This document shows positions 1 through 8,110 of a stretch of 64,000 bases of DNA, one piece after another; position 1 is the stretch's first letter, and each line of letters starts with the position of its first letter. Origin of the DNA: an uncultured Mucilaginibacter sp. GTDB lineage: Bacteria; Bacteroidota; Bacteroidia; Sphingobacteriales; Sphingobacteriaceae. The position numbers and the translations under genes are program-made. The DNA is taken from assembly GCA_903891475.1 (NCBI GenBank), contig CAITEP010000010.1:124001-188000 (forward strand), written 5' to 3'. Below the pieces are notes generated by a model. It was not told the origin of the DNA. It did no database searches and saw only the letters and a program-made list of their open reading frames with translations.

Positions 1-521
1 GAGGTTGATTTGCTCAGCACTTCGGTAACCGGGTCGACATAATAATGCCCTTGCGGCTTCCCGGTTATGCCGTAGGAAGTATATAAACCCGTATTGAACC
101 ATTGCGGCGAGTTTGGCGCGGCCAATTGCCCGGTAATGGTGTATACAATTTCATCGTAAAAAATATCGGCATCGGCTTTGGTGGCAAAATAACCGTAGCG
201 TTGGCCCCAATCTTTCCAGCAGTTTGCCATGCGGTGGGCAACCTGCTTGATACTCTTCTCGGAGGAGGTACTGCCGTCGGGCTGTGGAACGCCAGCCTTG
301 CGGAAGTATTTTTGCGCAAGTATATCGGTAGCTACCTGCGACCAGCTAGCCGGAACTTCCACGTCCTTCATCTCGAAAACCGCGTCGCCCGAGGGGTTAC
401 GGATTACGGAGGTACGTTTTTCGTAAGTAAATAAATCGTGCACATTGCGGCCCTCTTTACTGAAATACCTGGCTACTTTCAGGCCGGTACCACTTCCTTT
501 TTTTGTGCTTTTATTTGCCAT
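1..521 (-). CDS. nrdJ: Vitamin B12-dependent (class II) ribonucleotide reductase, N-terminal part, cut by window edge
   Basis: The reverse strand opens with ATG at 519-521 and stays open to base 1, giving about 173 codons of the N-terminus with no stop. The segments SWSQVATDILAQKYFRKAGV and AAPNSPQWFNTGLY, and a GKPQGHYYVDP stretch, are the conserved start of the long adenosylcobalamin-dependent ribonucleoside reductases. This enzyme reduces ribonucleotides to deoxyribonucleotides in the cytoplasm and needs no oxygen. The catalytic cysteines and the B12-binding part lie beyond the edge, so they cannot be checked. The reading is by recognition of the family; truncation is caused only by the window. 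Upstream (522 onward) is AT-rich and probably carries the promoter. No B12-riboswitch structure was recognised there, although none was modelled. Confidence 0.9.
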   Translation of the reverse strand, partial: MANKSTKKGSGTGLKVARYFSKEGRNVHDLFTYEKRTSVIRNPSGDAVFEMKDVEVPASWSQVATDILAQKYFRKAGVPQPDGSTSSEKSIKQVAHRMANCWKDWGQRYGYFATKADADIFYDEIVYTITGQLAAPNSPQWFNTGLYTSYGITGKPQGHYYVDPVTEVLSKST

Positions 522-819
522 TTTTGTAATAACTGTTCCTTGTAAAATATGTTTTAAAAACCTTTAGGGGGTTTTAGGTCAAATCTAAAACTATCCTCAA
601 CAGCATACTATTCATAGTTATCCACACCTAAAAAATAAAATGGCTTGCCATGGTTTTTGATTTTTTAACTGGCTTTTTTACAATGCTTTAAGCTGTTGAA
701 AACTCAAATTGTATTATTGGGGGTAGCATTTTGGAGTGGTTATTTTACAATAAACCTACAGTATAGGTTTAAACTATTTCGGGGCTAAAGAGTCGAACTA
801 GCAATAAAAAAACAATGCT
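522..819. other. AT-rich intergenic region upstream of nrdJ
   Basis: About 300 bases between the nrdJ start and a possible small reading frame at 820. It probably holds the promoter and leader of nrdJ on the minus strand. I see no clear hairpin with a U-tract and no gene. Confidence 0.5.
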
Positions 820-915
820 ATGAAGTTAATAAAATTGATGGAAGCCCTGTGGGACTATTATTTTGCCCCGGTGGATGACTTGTTCTATAAAATTTGCAAC
901 GCGGGGATTTACTAA
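820..915 (+). CDS. Possible small protein of 31 residues
   Basis: An ATG at 820 opens a frame of 31 codons ending in TAA at 913-915. The product is aromatic and acidic (ALWDYYFAPVDDLFYKICN), ends in GIY and has no membrane segment. The base composition is richer in GC than the surrounding intergenic DNA, which is what one expects of a retained coding segment, but there is no ribosome binding site and no recognised family. It is convergent with the acetyltransferase gene that ends at 934. It could also be chance or the remnant of a longer gene. Confidence 0.3.
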   Translation: MKLIKLMEALWDYYFAPVDDLFYKICNAGIY

Positions 916-933
916 AAGGGCAGAATGCTCGTT

Positions 934-1428
934 TTATAAATCTTTTTGCATTACATAATCGTTCATCCAATATTTACCTATCGGGATGTCTTCCTCGTAG
1001 GCTATCGTGAAGCCCATTTTTTCGTAGAAGTTTTTGGCATTGTTATACTTGTTTACATTGAGCTGCAAAATGTTTTTGCCGGCCTCCTTGGTTTTGGCGG
1101 CTACCTCGTTTATTAAAATTTTACCATAGCCCTTGCCTTGGGTACTTGGCAAACAGTATAGCTTATGCAGTTTGTAAATATCGGGGTTGGTATCGCGCGG
1201 GGCAAAGGCGGCAAAGGCTACCGGGATGCCCTCCTCTAGCAATAGCAAAAAAGTTTGACTACCACTGGCTATCTGATTTTGCAAAACCTCGGTGCTGTAC
1301 ATGGTTTGCAGCATGTATTCAATTTGTTCGCGCTCAATAATAGCCGCATAGGTATGCCACCAAGTAGCATCCGCAATTTGCCTGATGGTTTCAACATCCT
1401 CTACACCGGCTTGTTTTATGGTATACAT
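934..1428 (-). CDS. GNAT-family N-acetyltransferase
   Basis: A 164-residue protein when started at the ATG at 1426-1428 (MYTIKQAGVEDVETI). An upstream in-frame ATG would add 12 residues that do not look like the family, whose first strand normally begins within a few residues. The acetyl-CoA binding segment is visible as QGKGYGKILINE at about residues 98-109, matching the Q/R-x-x-G-x-G/A pattern, followed by a helix and the C-terminal YEKMGF motif typical of the fold. The enzyme would move an acetyl group from acetyl-CoA to an amine; the substrate cannot be told. It is a stand-alone gene facing the restriction-modification island. Confidence 0.85.
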   Translation of the reverse strand: MYTIKQAGVEDVETIRQIADATWWHTYAAIIEREQIEYMLQTMYSTEVLQNQIASGSQTFLLLLEEGIPVAFAAFAPRDTNPDIYKLHKLYCLPSTQGKGYGKILINEVAAKTKEAGKNILQLNVNKYNNAKNFYEKMGFTIAYEEDIPIGKYWMNDYVMQKDL

Positions 1429-1733
1429 GGGGGTAAAAATAGTTGAGATTTTGGAGGGGTGCAAATTTTAGTTGGAAAGAGTATGCATAACTTGACTATT
1501 TAGTATTATTAAAAAATGTTTTAATTATTCCTTTTATTTTAAACATGTTTATAGAAAGTCTTTTTTATTTTTATTTCCTAGAAATAATTATATTTATGAA
1601 CCAATACAGTTTTATATAACTGCTTGATTGAAAACTATTTTAAGTCTTTAACTAAAATGCTCTATTTAATTTGTTTAAAACTTTTATTTTATATATGGAT
1701 TTTAAACAAATAAATTTAGTAATATTAGATTAG
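1429..1733. other. Very AT-rich left boundary of the restriction-modification island
   Basis: About 300 bases without a gene, with many T- and A-runs and much lower GC than the acetyltransferase gene to the left. No integrase, tRNA or convincing direct repeat marks an insertion point. The change in composition near 1465-1500 is where I place the left edge of the island. Confidence 0.45.
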
Positions 1734-1756
1734 AAATGCTAATTTTGTTAGCATTT
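1734..1756 (+). promoter_or_regulatory. Palindrome with embedded -7 box upstream of the methylase gene
   Basis: Two perfect 9-base arms, AAATGCTAA at 1734-1742 and TTAGCATTT at 1748-1756, are separated by five bases. The box TAATTTTG at 1740-1747 lies across the left arm and the loop and fits the Bacteroidota -7 consensus TAnnTTTG. The -33 element is poor: TTTA at 1715-1718, 21 bases away. The ATG of the methylase follows at 1775. The arrangement suggests an operator covering the promoter, so that the operon could be repressed by its own product or by an unlinked factor. A weak transcription attenuator is another reading, since a short T-run follows the right arm. Confidence 0.45.
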
Positions 1757-1774
1757 TTGATATTAAAAAAACAA

Positions 1775-2869
1775 ATGAGTAATCAAGCAAAACCTAAAAT
1801 TATTTCTCTATTTTCTGGGTGTGGTGGGCTAGACCTTGGTTTTCATAAAGCTGGCTATCAAACTGTTTGGGCAAACGATTTCGAACACTTTGCATGTGAA
1901 TCATTCCGCTCTTATTTTGGGGAAGGAATAATTGTTGAAGGCGATATAGAACAGATTGACCCATACAAAGAAAAATCCATTCCTGATTGCGATTTAATTC
2001 TAGGAGGATTTCCATGTCAAGACTTTTCAATGATATGGAAACAACCAGGGTTAAATGGAAAAAGAGGGAATCTTTATAAAAGTTTTCTCCGTTTCGTTGA
2101 CGCAAAAAAGCCTAAAGCTTTTATTGCTGAAAATGTTAAAGGGCTTTTAACTGCTAATAATAAAAAAGCTATTCAACAAATTATTGAAGATTTTGAGAAT
2201 ATTATGCCTGGGTACATTGTTACTCCTAAACTTTATAATTTTGCAGATTATGGTGTACCACAATTTAGAGAGCGAGTTCTAATTGTTGGTGTAAGAATAG
2301 ATACTGGATTTAATTTTACCCACCCTGCTCCAACTCATGGTCCAAAAGGACAACTTCCTTATGTTACAGCTGGTGAAGCAATTGCAAATGCAAATGATAT
2401 TCCGTTCAATAACGAACATATGAATATTGCTGAAAGGACAAAAGAATTATTAAAACTAATTCCAGAGGGTGGGAATTTTACTGATATACCTAAAGGTCAT
2501 CCTCTTTATGTTAAGGGAATGATTAGCCATGTTTATCGAAGAATAAAATTGAATGAACCAGCGAAAACAATAATTGCAGCAGGTGGGGGCGGTACCCATG
2601 GTTATCATTGGCCAGAACATAGAGCTTTAACAAATAGAGAACGAGCTAGATTACAATCCTTTCCGGATGATTTCAAATTTATTGGTTCTGTGGCAGATGT
2701 TCGAAAACAAATTGGTAATGCAGTACCCCCAAATGGGGTAATTGCAATCGCTAAATCACTAATGCCTTTATTTTCAGGGAAATATATTCAAACTGATCTT
2801 GAAAAAAGAAGTGCTGAATTTCAAAGCATGACATTAAGGGAAAGGCTTGATTTAAGCATAGCAGTTTAG
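1775..2869 (+). CDS. DNA (cytosine-5-)-methyltransferase
   Basis: A 364-residue protein from the ATG at 1775 (MSNQAKPKIISLFSG). A longer frame from 1736 starts inside a palindrome and adds a hydrophobic tail foreign to the family. All main motifs are in order: motif I FSGCGGLDLGF at 13-23 (binds S-adenosylmethionine), motif IV GGFPCQDFS with the catalytic cysteine at about 81, motif VI AENVKG, motif VIII QFRERV, and motif X IGNAVPP near the end. The target-recognition region, about residues 200-290, is short, as in single-specificity type II enzymes. It methylates C5 of cytosine in one DNA sequence and protects the host from the nuclease encoded next. The next gene starts five bases after its stop, so the three genes at 1775-5804 form one operon. 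Confidence 0.93.
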   Translation: MSNQAKPKIISLFSGCGGLDLGFHKAGYQTVWANDFEHFACESFRSYFGEGIIVEGDIEQIDPYKEKSIPDCDLILGGFPCQDFSMIWKQPGLNGKRGNLYKSFLRFVDAKKPKAFIAENVKGLLTANNKKAIQQIIEDFENIMPGYIVTPKLYNFADYGVPQFRERVLIVGVRIDTGFNFTHPAPTHGPKGQLPYVTAGEAIANANDIPFNNEHMNIAERTKELLKLIPEGGNFTDIPKGHPLYVKGMISHVYRRIKLNEPAKTIIAAGGGGTHGYHWPEHRALTNRERARLQSFPDDFKFIGSVADVRKQIGNAVPPNGVIAIAKSLMPLFSGKYIQTDLEKRSAEFQSMTLRERLDLSIAV

Positions 2870-2874
2870 ATTTA

Positions 2875-3909
2875 ATGGAATTACTTTTATCAAATTATCC
2901 TCCAGCCATTTTTAAGTGCAATACTTCAAAAAACTACATGGAGCATGCTCTTAAAAAATGTAAAATTTTGAAAATAGCTAGTGGCTATATTTCATCAGAT
3001 GCATTAATTGACCTCAAAAGGATAATAGAATTGAACAGCAGACCAAGGTTAGAACTTTTAATTGGCATGCATTTTTTTGATGGTTTTACTAAAAATCAAT
3101 ATGATGCTGCCTCAGCTCTTAATTCCTTTTTAATAGAAAAAAATCTTGGGTTTGTTTATCTTGCTAATACTTTGAAATTTCATGGTAAAATGTATTCATT
3201 TACAATGATGGATACCTCTAAATCTGCTATAGTAGGTTCATCTAACTTAGGAAGCTTATATGACACTGTGAATAGGCAATATGAAGCTGATATTTTACTA
3301 AAAGGAGAAGAGTCTTTATTTGTTCATAATTCATTGAAAGAAATAATAACTAAAATAGGCTCCCCTTTAGAATCAATTTCGATTAATACTTTTATTGAAT
3401 TCAATCAGTTGCTTGAAAACCACGAAAATGTTAAAAAGATTAACAAAGAGCAAAAAGCAGACCTTTTGGGAAATTTAACTGGTGTTAAATTTGAAATTCC
3501 TATTAAATCAGAACCGAAAAGCAACCTAAATGCATATTTTGGTAAAGGCCGTGAAAACAAAAGAGGATATATTGCACCTCGGCCGTGGTATGAGGTTGAA
3601 TTAATTGTTAGTAAGATAATTACTTCAAAGCCGGGTTATCCAGCAAACAAATCTTTTGACATATACACAGACGACAATTGGTCTTTTAAATGTGAAACTA
3701 ATGGAGATAATAGTAAAAACTTTCGATCAAAAGACGATTTAAAAATCCTCGGTAAATGGATTAAGGGAAGGATGGAAGAAAGTGGCGCACTTAAAATGGG
3801 AACACAAGTTACAAATGAAGTAATTTCAAAATATGGAAGAAATACAATTAGTCTTTGTGCTACTAAAAACCCAGATGTTTGGTATCTTGATTTTGACGCA
3901 AACAAATGA
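2875..3909 (+). CDS. PLD-fold restriction endonuclease, NgoFVII-like
   Basis: A 344-residue protein. The N-terminal part carries one phospholipase-D-type catalytic motif: H103 and K105 in KFHGKMYSF, followed by the small-residue segment VGSSNLG at about 120-126. This single HxK motif with a downstream SSN is typical of the metal-independent PLD nucleases (BfiI and NgoFVII families), which act as dimers. The C-terminal half (about 225-344), rich in W, K and aromatic residues, would be the DNA-recognition domain. Position between a C5-methylase and a Z1 ATPase, with a 4-base ATGA overlap to the latter, supports the role of restriction nuclease. The family assignment comes from motif and context and has not been confirmed by a search. 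Confidence 0.8.
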   Translation: MELLLSNYPPAIFKCNTSKNYMEHALKKCKILKIASGYISSDALIDLKRIIELNSRPRLELLIGMHFFDGFTKNQYDAASALNSFLIEKNLGFVYLANTLKFHGKMYSFTMMDTSKSAIVGSSNLGSLYDTVNRQYEADILLKGEESLFVHNSLKEIITKIGSPLESISINTFIEFNQLLENHENVKKINKEQKADLLGNLTGVKFEIPIKSEPKSNLNAYFGKGRENKRGYIAPRPWYEVELIVSKIITSKPGYPANKSFDIYTDDNWSFKCETNGDNSKNFRSKDDLKILGKWIKGRMEESGALKMGTQVTNEVISKYGRNTISLCATKNPDVWYLDFDANK

Positions 3910-5804
3910 ATCATTTAGATCAATATCTTAATTTAGTCAAACTGCAATCTACCTCTTTACGAGACACGGTTGAAGAAACAAGTAGGTCAGTACTAAAATT
4001 AATAAATACTCATTTCGATTACAAATCTCATTTAACTGGTTTATTAATCGGCAATGTGCAAAGCGGTAAGACTGGACAAATGCTTGGAATTGTAAGTACT
4101 CTTGCAGACAATGGTTTTGATGTTTTTATTCTGCTTACATCAGATAATGTTTACTTACAAAAGCAAACAACAGAAAGAACAAAGACAGCACTGAGTACAT
4201 TTAATGTTTATTGTGAGACCGATGATATACCGTTTTTTACAAATAAACTTACAAAGCCAATTATTTTGGTGCTTAAGAAAAATGCAAATATCTTAAGAAA
4301 ATGGCGAAATTTCATTTCTTCAAGCGGGTATTGTAGTGGAAGATCTGTAATAGTAATTGATGATGAAGCTGATGCAGCAAGTCTTAATACACTTGTGAAT
4401 AAAGGAAGGATCAGTAGCATTAATAAACACTTAAGTGCAATTAAGGCCCTTTCTACTAGTAGTATTTATATTGAAGTTACAGCAACACCACAAGCAGTGT
4501 TGTTACAAAGCAATATTTCCGGTTGGAAACCTTCATTTGTTTATTACTTCAAACCTGGGGATGAATATATTGGAGGAGATTTCATATATGCCCAACCAAA
4601 GCCTTTTTGTATTTCATTTACTGGTGAAGACGAGTTAGACACTATCAAAAACGAGGACACTTATATACCAGATGGTTTAAAAAATGCCCTGTTGTCCTTT
4701 ATTGTTATTTGCTCTCATTACTACCTAAAAGGAATAAAAACCTGCAACTTTCTTGTACATCCAAGTGTTAAGATTGCCGACCATAAAACTTTTTCAACTG
4801 TTCTTGGAGAACATTTAAATCAATTCCTTATAGCTGTTACTGATGATGCTGAAACGTTTATTAAACCACAGCTTGAAACAGTTTGGCATGATTTAAAGGG
4901 AACAAAACCTGATATTGAAAGTTTTGAAGATATTTTCGAAAATGTTGTTAACATACTAGAAAACCAGTTAATTACTGTTATGATGCTAAATTCAACCAGC
5001 GATTTAACAATAAATTATAATTCAGGTTATAACATAATTGTTGGTGGAAATAGTCTTGGTCGTGGCGTGACGTTCCCTAAATTACAAATTGTTTACTACT
5101 GTAGAAAAGCAAAAACACCTCAAGCAGATACATTTTGGCAGCATGCCCGTGTTTTTGGTTATGATAGAGATAAGGGCTTATTAAGAATTTTTCTACCTCC
5201 CTCTCTTTATAATTTATTTAGTGAACTTAATGTCTCTAATAAACTTTTGATCAACCAAATCACTTATTCAAATATTAGTAATATTCAGTTGTTTTACCCA
5301 AAAGGAATTCAACCAACTAGAAAGAATGTACTTGATAATAAAGCAATAAACCTAATAATTGGTGGGGTCAACTTTTTTTCATCAAATCCAAGACAGGATA
5401 ATGAAATCACAATAGATAACCTTATCAGCGACTATTCCGAGGTAAATGATTATTCAGCAGTTAATGCAAATGTACTAACAGAGATTCTCAAATTTGTTGG
5501 TGATGAGGGGAAAGAAGATTGGGATAATGAAAAATACATTAATACTGTAAATACTTTAGCAACAAAACGACCATCCACAAAATTTGCCTTAATTATCAGA
5601 AAAGGTAGAGATATAGGAAAAGGAACTGGAACACTCCTTTCGCCAACCGATAGGCAAATTGGTGACAGCCTCAAAGATTGGGTTGTACTAACCCTTTATA
5701 AGGTAAATGGTACTAAAGAAAAAGGCTGGTTGGGCAATTCTTTTTACATTCCCAATATTAAACTACCTAATGAAGTATGTATTTACGATACAATTGATAT
5801 CTAG
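3906..5804 (+). CDS. Z1-domain superfamily II helicase-type ATPase of a restriction-modification system
   Basis: A 632-residue protein whose ATG overlaps the stop of the nuclease gene (ATGA). The P-loop GNVQSGKT sits at residues 49-56, a Walker B variant DDEAD at 152-156, motif III as TATPQAV near 198, and the C-terminal helicase motifs as GGNSLGRGVTF near 380 and QHARVFGYDR near 408-417. The order GNVQSGKT / DDEAD / ATPQ / GRG is diagnostic of the Z1 family, found in operons with C5-methylases, MutL-like ATPases and nucleases (the Z1-type systems described by Iyer and Aravind). It probably supplies ATP-driven DNA translocation or remodelling for cleavage. This operon lacks the MutL-like ATPase and Vsr gene usual in those systems. 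Confidence 0.85.
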   Translation: MNHLDQYLNLVKLQSTSLRDTVEETSRSVLKLINTHFDYKSHLTGLLIGNVQSGKTGQMLGIVSTLADNGFDVFILLTSDNVYLQKQTTERTKTALSTFNVYCETDDIPFFTNKLTKPIILVLKKNANILRKWRNFISSSGYCSGRSVIVIDDEADAASLNTLVNKGRISSINKHLSAIKALSTSSIYIEVTATPQAVLLQSNISGWKPSFVYYFKPGDEYIGGDFIYAQPKPFCISFTGEDELDTIKNEDTYIPDGLKNALLSFIVICSHYYLKGIKTCNFLVHPSVKIADHKTFSTVLGEHLNQFLIAVTDDAETFIKPQLETVWHDLKGTKPDIESFEDIFENVVNILENQLITVMMLNSTSDLTINYNSGYNIIVGGNSLGRGVTFPKLQIVYYCRKAKTPQADTFWQHARVFGYDRDKGLLRIFLPPSLYNLFSELNVSNKLLINQITYSNISNIQLFYPKGIQPTRKNVLDNKAINLIIGGVNFFSSNPRQDNEITIDNLISDYSEVNDYSAVNANVLTEILKFVGDEGKEDWDNEKYINTVNTLATKRPSTKFALIIRKGRDIGKGTGTLLSPTDRQIGDSLKDWVVLTLYKVNGTKEKGWLGNSFYIPNIKLPNEVCIYDTIDI

Positions 5805-5899
5805 AAATTAGTCAACTATTTCTTCGCTTTGGTATACCAGTTCTCCTAACTAAAAGTCCACAAAAATTGCCCAATTTCAAAATATCACCATTCTCACTC

Positions 5900-6604
5900 T
5901 CACATCATCCCCACCCCAAAATATGCTTCCAATTCGCTTAGGGTGCCGGAGTTGGTGGCGATGTCTTTGATGATTTTGCCTTTTTCCATGAGTAGGATAC
6001 GGTCGCACACGTCGGTAATGTGGTTAAGGTCGTGACTGGAGATGAGGGTGGTTACACCTTTGTTTTTGTTCAAATCCTTCAAAATGCTTTTCAGCCTAAA
6101 CTGGGTGGTTGGGTCAATGTTGGCAAAAGGTTCGTCGAGCATCAGTAATCGCGGGTTTTGCAATACGCAGCTAGCCACGCCCACCTTGGTTTGGTTTCCT
6201 TTTGATAGGTCGCGGATGTACTTTCCTTTTTTCAAAATCTCGCCATTAAAAAATTCGGTATAGGAGGCTAAAAACTCATCCACCTGCGCTCTGCTTTGTT
6301 TGCTTAAACCGCCTATAAAATAAAAGTATTCTTCGGGAGTAAGGTAATCAATCAGGAAGCCTTCGTCCAAGTAGGAGGCGGTATAGGTTTTCCAGTGTTC
6401 GGCACCGGCTGCGTTTTCACCGTTGGAGGTAACCTGTCCGCTATCCGGGCGTATCAAATCCAACATCATCCTGAAAAGGGTGGTTTTGCCGGCTCCGTTA
6501 TTCCCTACCAAGCCCACGCTTTCGCCTTCATTTATTTGTAAGTCGGCTATGTTTACCACTACCGCATTAGCGTATACTTTTTTTAAGTTATTTACAGTTA
6601 TCAT
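5900..6604 (-). CDS. ABC transporter ATP-binding protein
   Basis: A 234-residue ATPase. Walker A GNNGAGKTT is at 34-42, the signature LSKGNQTKV near 133, Walker B LLMLDEPFANID near 152 and the switch histidine in SSHDLNH near 190. It lies one base downstream of the DUF5687 membrane-protein gene, so the two are surely co-translated and form one exporter: this protein hydrolyses ATP on the cytoplasmic side while its partner spans the membrane. The overall type is the DrrA/NatA-like export class; the substrate is unknown. Confidence 0.92.
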   Translation of the reverse strand: MITVNNLKKVYANAVVVNIADLQINEGESVGLVGNNGAGKTTLFRMMLDLIRPDSGQVTSNGENAAGAEHWKTYTASYLDEGFLIDYLTPEEYFYFIGGLSKQSRAQVDEFLASYTEFFNGEILKKGKYIRDLSKGNQTKVGVASCVLQNPRLLMLDEPFANIDPTTQFRLKSILKDLNKNKGVTTLISSHDLNHITDVCDRILLMEKGKIIKDIATNSGTLSELEAYFGVGMM

Positions 6605-6605
6605 C

Positions 6606-8093
6606 TTATTTGTTTCTAAAGCCTTCGGCTATTTTATACTTGTGTTCAAAAAAATCTTTTTCCAGTAGTTTTATCCAATAGTCGCGGGTTAAAATAAACG
6701 CTACGCCAGTGATGGCCAAAAGCGCTAAACCAATATCGCCCTTGCCAAAAGCGGCAAATGGTCCATAAACAATATAGGGTGTAATGAATAGCGGCAATCC
6801 TAGTATCCATTGGGTTGGCCCCACGCCTTCCCAATTAAAGGAGGAGCCTTTTGAAAGGTCGATTCGTTTATAATTTCGGTTGGCAAAAAACAGCACAATG
6901 GGAATATTTATTCCTAGATTCCATACAAACATGATAAAATGTATCAGTATTACCCTCCAACCAAAATAAGCATATGGGAGGGTAAGTAAAAAAAAGACTG
7001 TTGAAATAGCTGTAAAAAGTAAATATTTCGCCTTTAAAAAATCGGCAAATTTTACCCTGCTTACCATAATACCATCAAATTCCCTTGCTTGCATACCAAA
7101 CATAAACTGACCGTAGTTGATAATGAAGATCCCTGTCATGAACATACCTACAAAAATAGCCTTTGCTCCGCCTCCAATTTCTGCAAGTTTGGGGTTAGCA
7201 TAAAATATAAGGCCGTAAAACATGAAAAACACACCCATTATTAAGGCAGCGCGTGGTCTTTTATTTCTAATTACCAGCTTCAGTTCATTTGCAACCAAAT
7301 CGCCCACTACACCAAAACGGCTGAGTAGCGGGAACTCCGTACTACTTTTAAATGAAGCAGCTTTGCTGGTAACCAACTCTTCCAGATAAAGGTTTTGTTT
7401 GAGGTATAAAAAATTTAGGTAATACATGCCTATTGCCAATAGGATGGGAATAATAACCAATACCGGATGAGTAAGCAAGCCACCAAAATACAAGTAAGAG
7501 AATTTCCGGATTGAAAACAGGCTCCAGTAAAAATCGCCTAAGGCAATTAAAATGATTACTGCGCTTGCAATTAAAAGCACCCAGCCGTTTAGGTTGGCTT
7601 TGCGTTTTAAATACAAGGCCAGGTAATTATTTAAAATAGTGATGGCGGTGATGGCAAACAAAAAAGTCCAGGCTGTTAAAGAGCCATTATCGGCAGCTAT
7701 GGTTTTAAAAATAAAGGGCACAAACAAAATGTACGATGTAAGGTTAAATCCCGAAAAAATGGGCGTTAATGACAGATACCTCACCAGCGTATTTCGCTTG
7801 ATAGGTAATTGCAGATAGGGTTGTACCCTAAGTGTCGGCAATTCCTGAAACTGTAGTCTTATTAAAACATCCAATAAAAAATAAACTAATAAGATACCAC
7901 AAAAGGAAACCAAAATATCATCGGTTGGGAAGGCTTTCTCCAAAATCTTATCCAGAAAAAATCCCAGGAATAAAAAACACGATAATAAATAAAGCACCAG
8001 CAGCCCCATAATAACTTTTATGGCAATGGTTTTGCCCATGTTTTTTGAGCGCAAAAAGGCTTTTAGTTCGTGTTGTAAAAAGGTGAATAACAT
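6606..8093 (-). CDS. DUF5687-family membrane protein, ABC exporter permease
   Basis: A 495-residue protein with about ten to twelve hydrophobic membrane segments in groups, including VIMGLLVLYLLSCFLFLG near 28-45. The N-terminal cytoplasmic segment QHELKAFLRSKN and the motif LRVQPYLQLPIKRN near 95 are features of the Bacteroidota DUF5687 family, which pairs with ABC ATPases of the kind encoded next. Only one base separates the two genes. Upstream, 17 bases away, is the SUMF1-domain gene. The transported molecule cannot be predicted. Confidence 0.82.
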   Translation of the reverse strand: MLFTFLQHELKAFLRSKNMGKTIAIKVIMGLLVLYLLSCFLFLGFFLDKILEKAFPTDDILVSFCGILLVYFLLDVLIRLQFQELPTLRVQPYLQLPIKRNTLVRYLSLTPIFSGFNLTSYILFVPFIFKTIAADNGSLTAWTFLFAITAITILNNYLALYLKRKANLNGWVLLIASAVIILIALGDFYWSLFSIRKFSYLYFGGLLTHPVLVIIPILLAIGMYYLNFLYLKQNLYLEELVTSKAASFKSSTEFPLLSRFGVVGDLVANELKLVIRNKRPRAALIMGVFFMFYGLIFYANPKLAEIGGGAKAIFVGMFMTGIFIINYGQFMFGMQAREFDGIMVSRVKFADFLKAKYLLFTAISTVFFLLTLPYAYFGWRVILIHFIMFVWNLGINIPIVLFFANRNYKRIDLSKGSSFNWEGVGPTQWILGLPLFITPYIVYGPFAAFGKGDIGLALLAITGVAFILTRDYWIKLLEKDFFEHKYKIAEGFRNK

Positions 8094-8110
8094 ATAAATA
8101 TTTTAAATTT

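Noticed and set aside
102..434. Open frame of 110 residues on the plus strand
   Set aside because: It is antisense to the nrdJ start, whose protein sequence is clearly conserved; the plus-strand product has no family features.
1465..5899. Target-site duplication or att sites flanking the restriction-modification island
   Set aside because: Only short resemblances such as GACTATTT and CAACTATTT were found at the two ends; no integrase or tRNA end is present.
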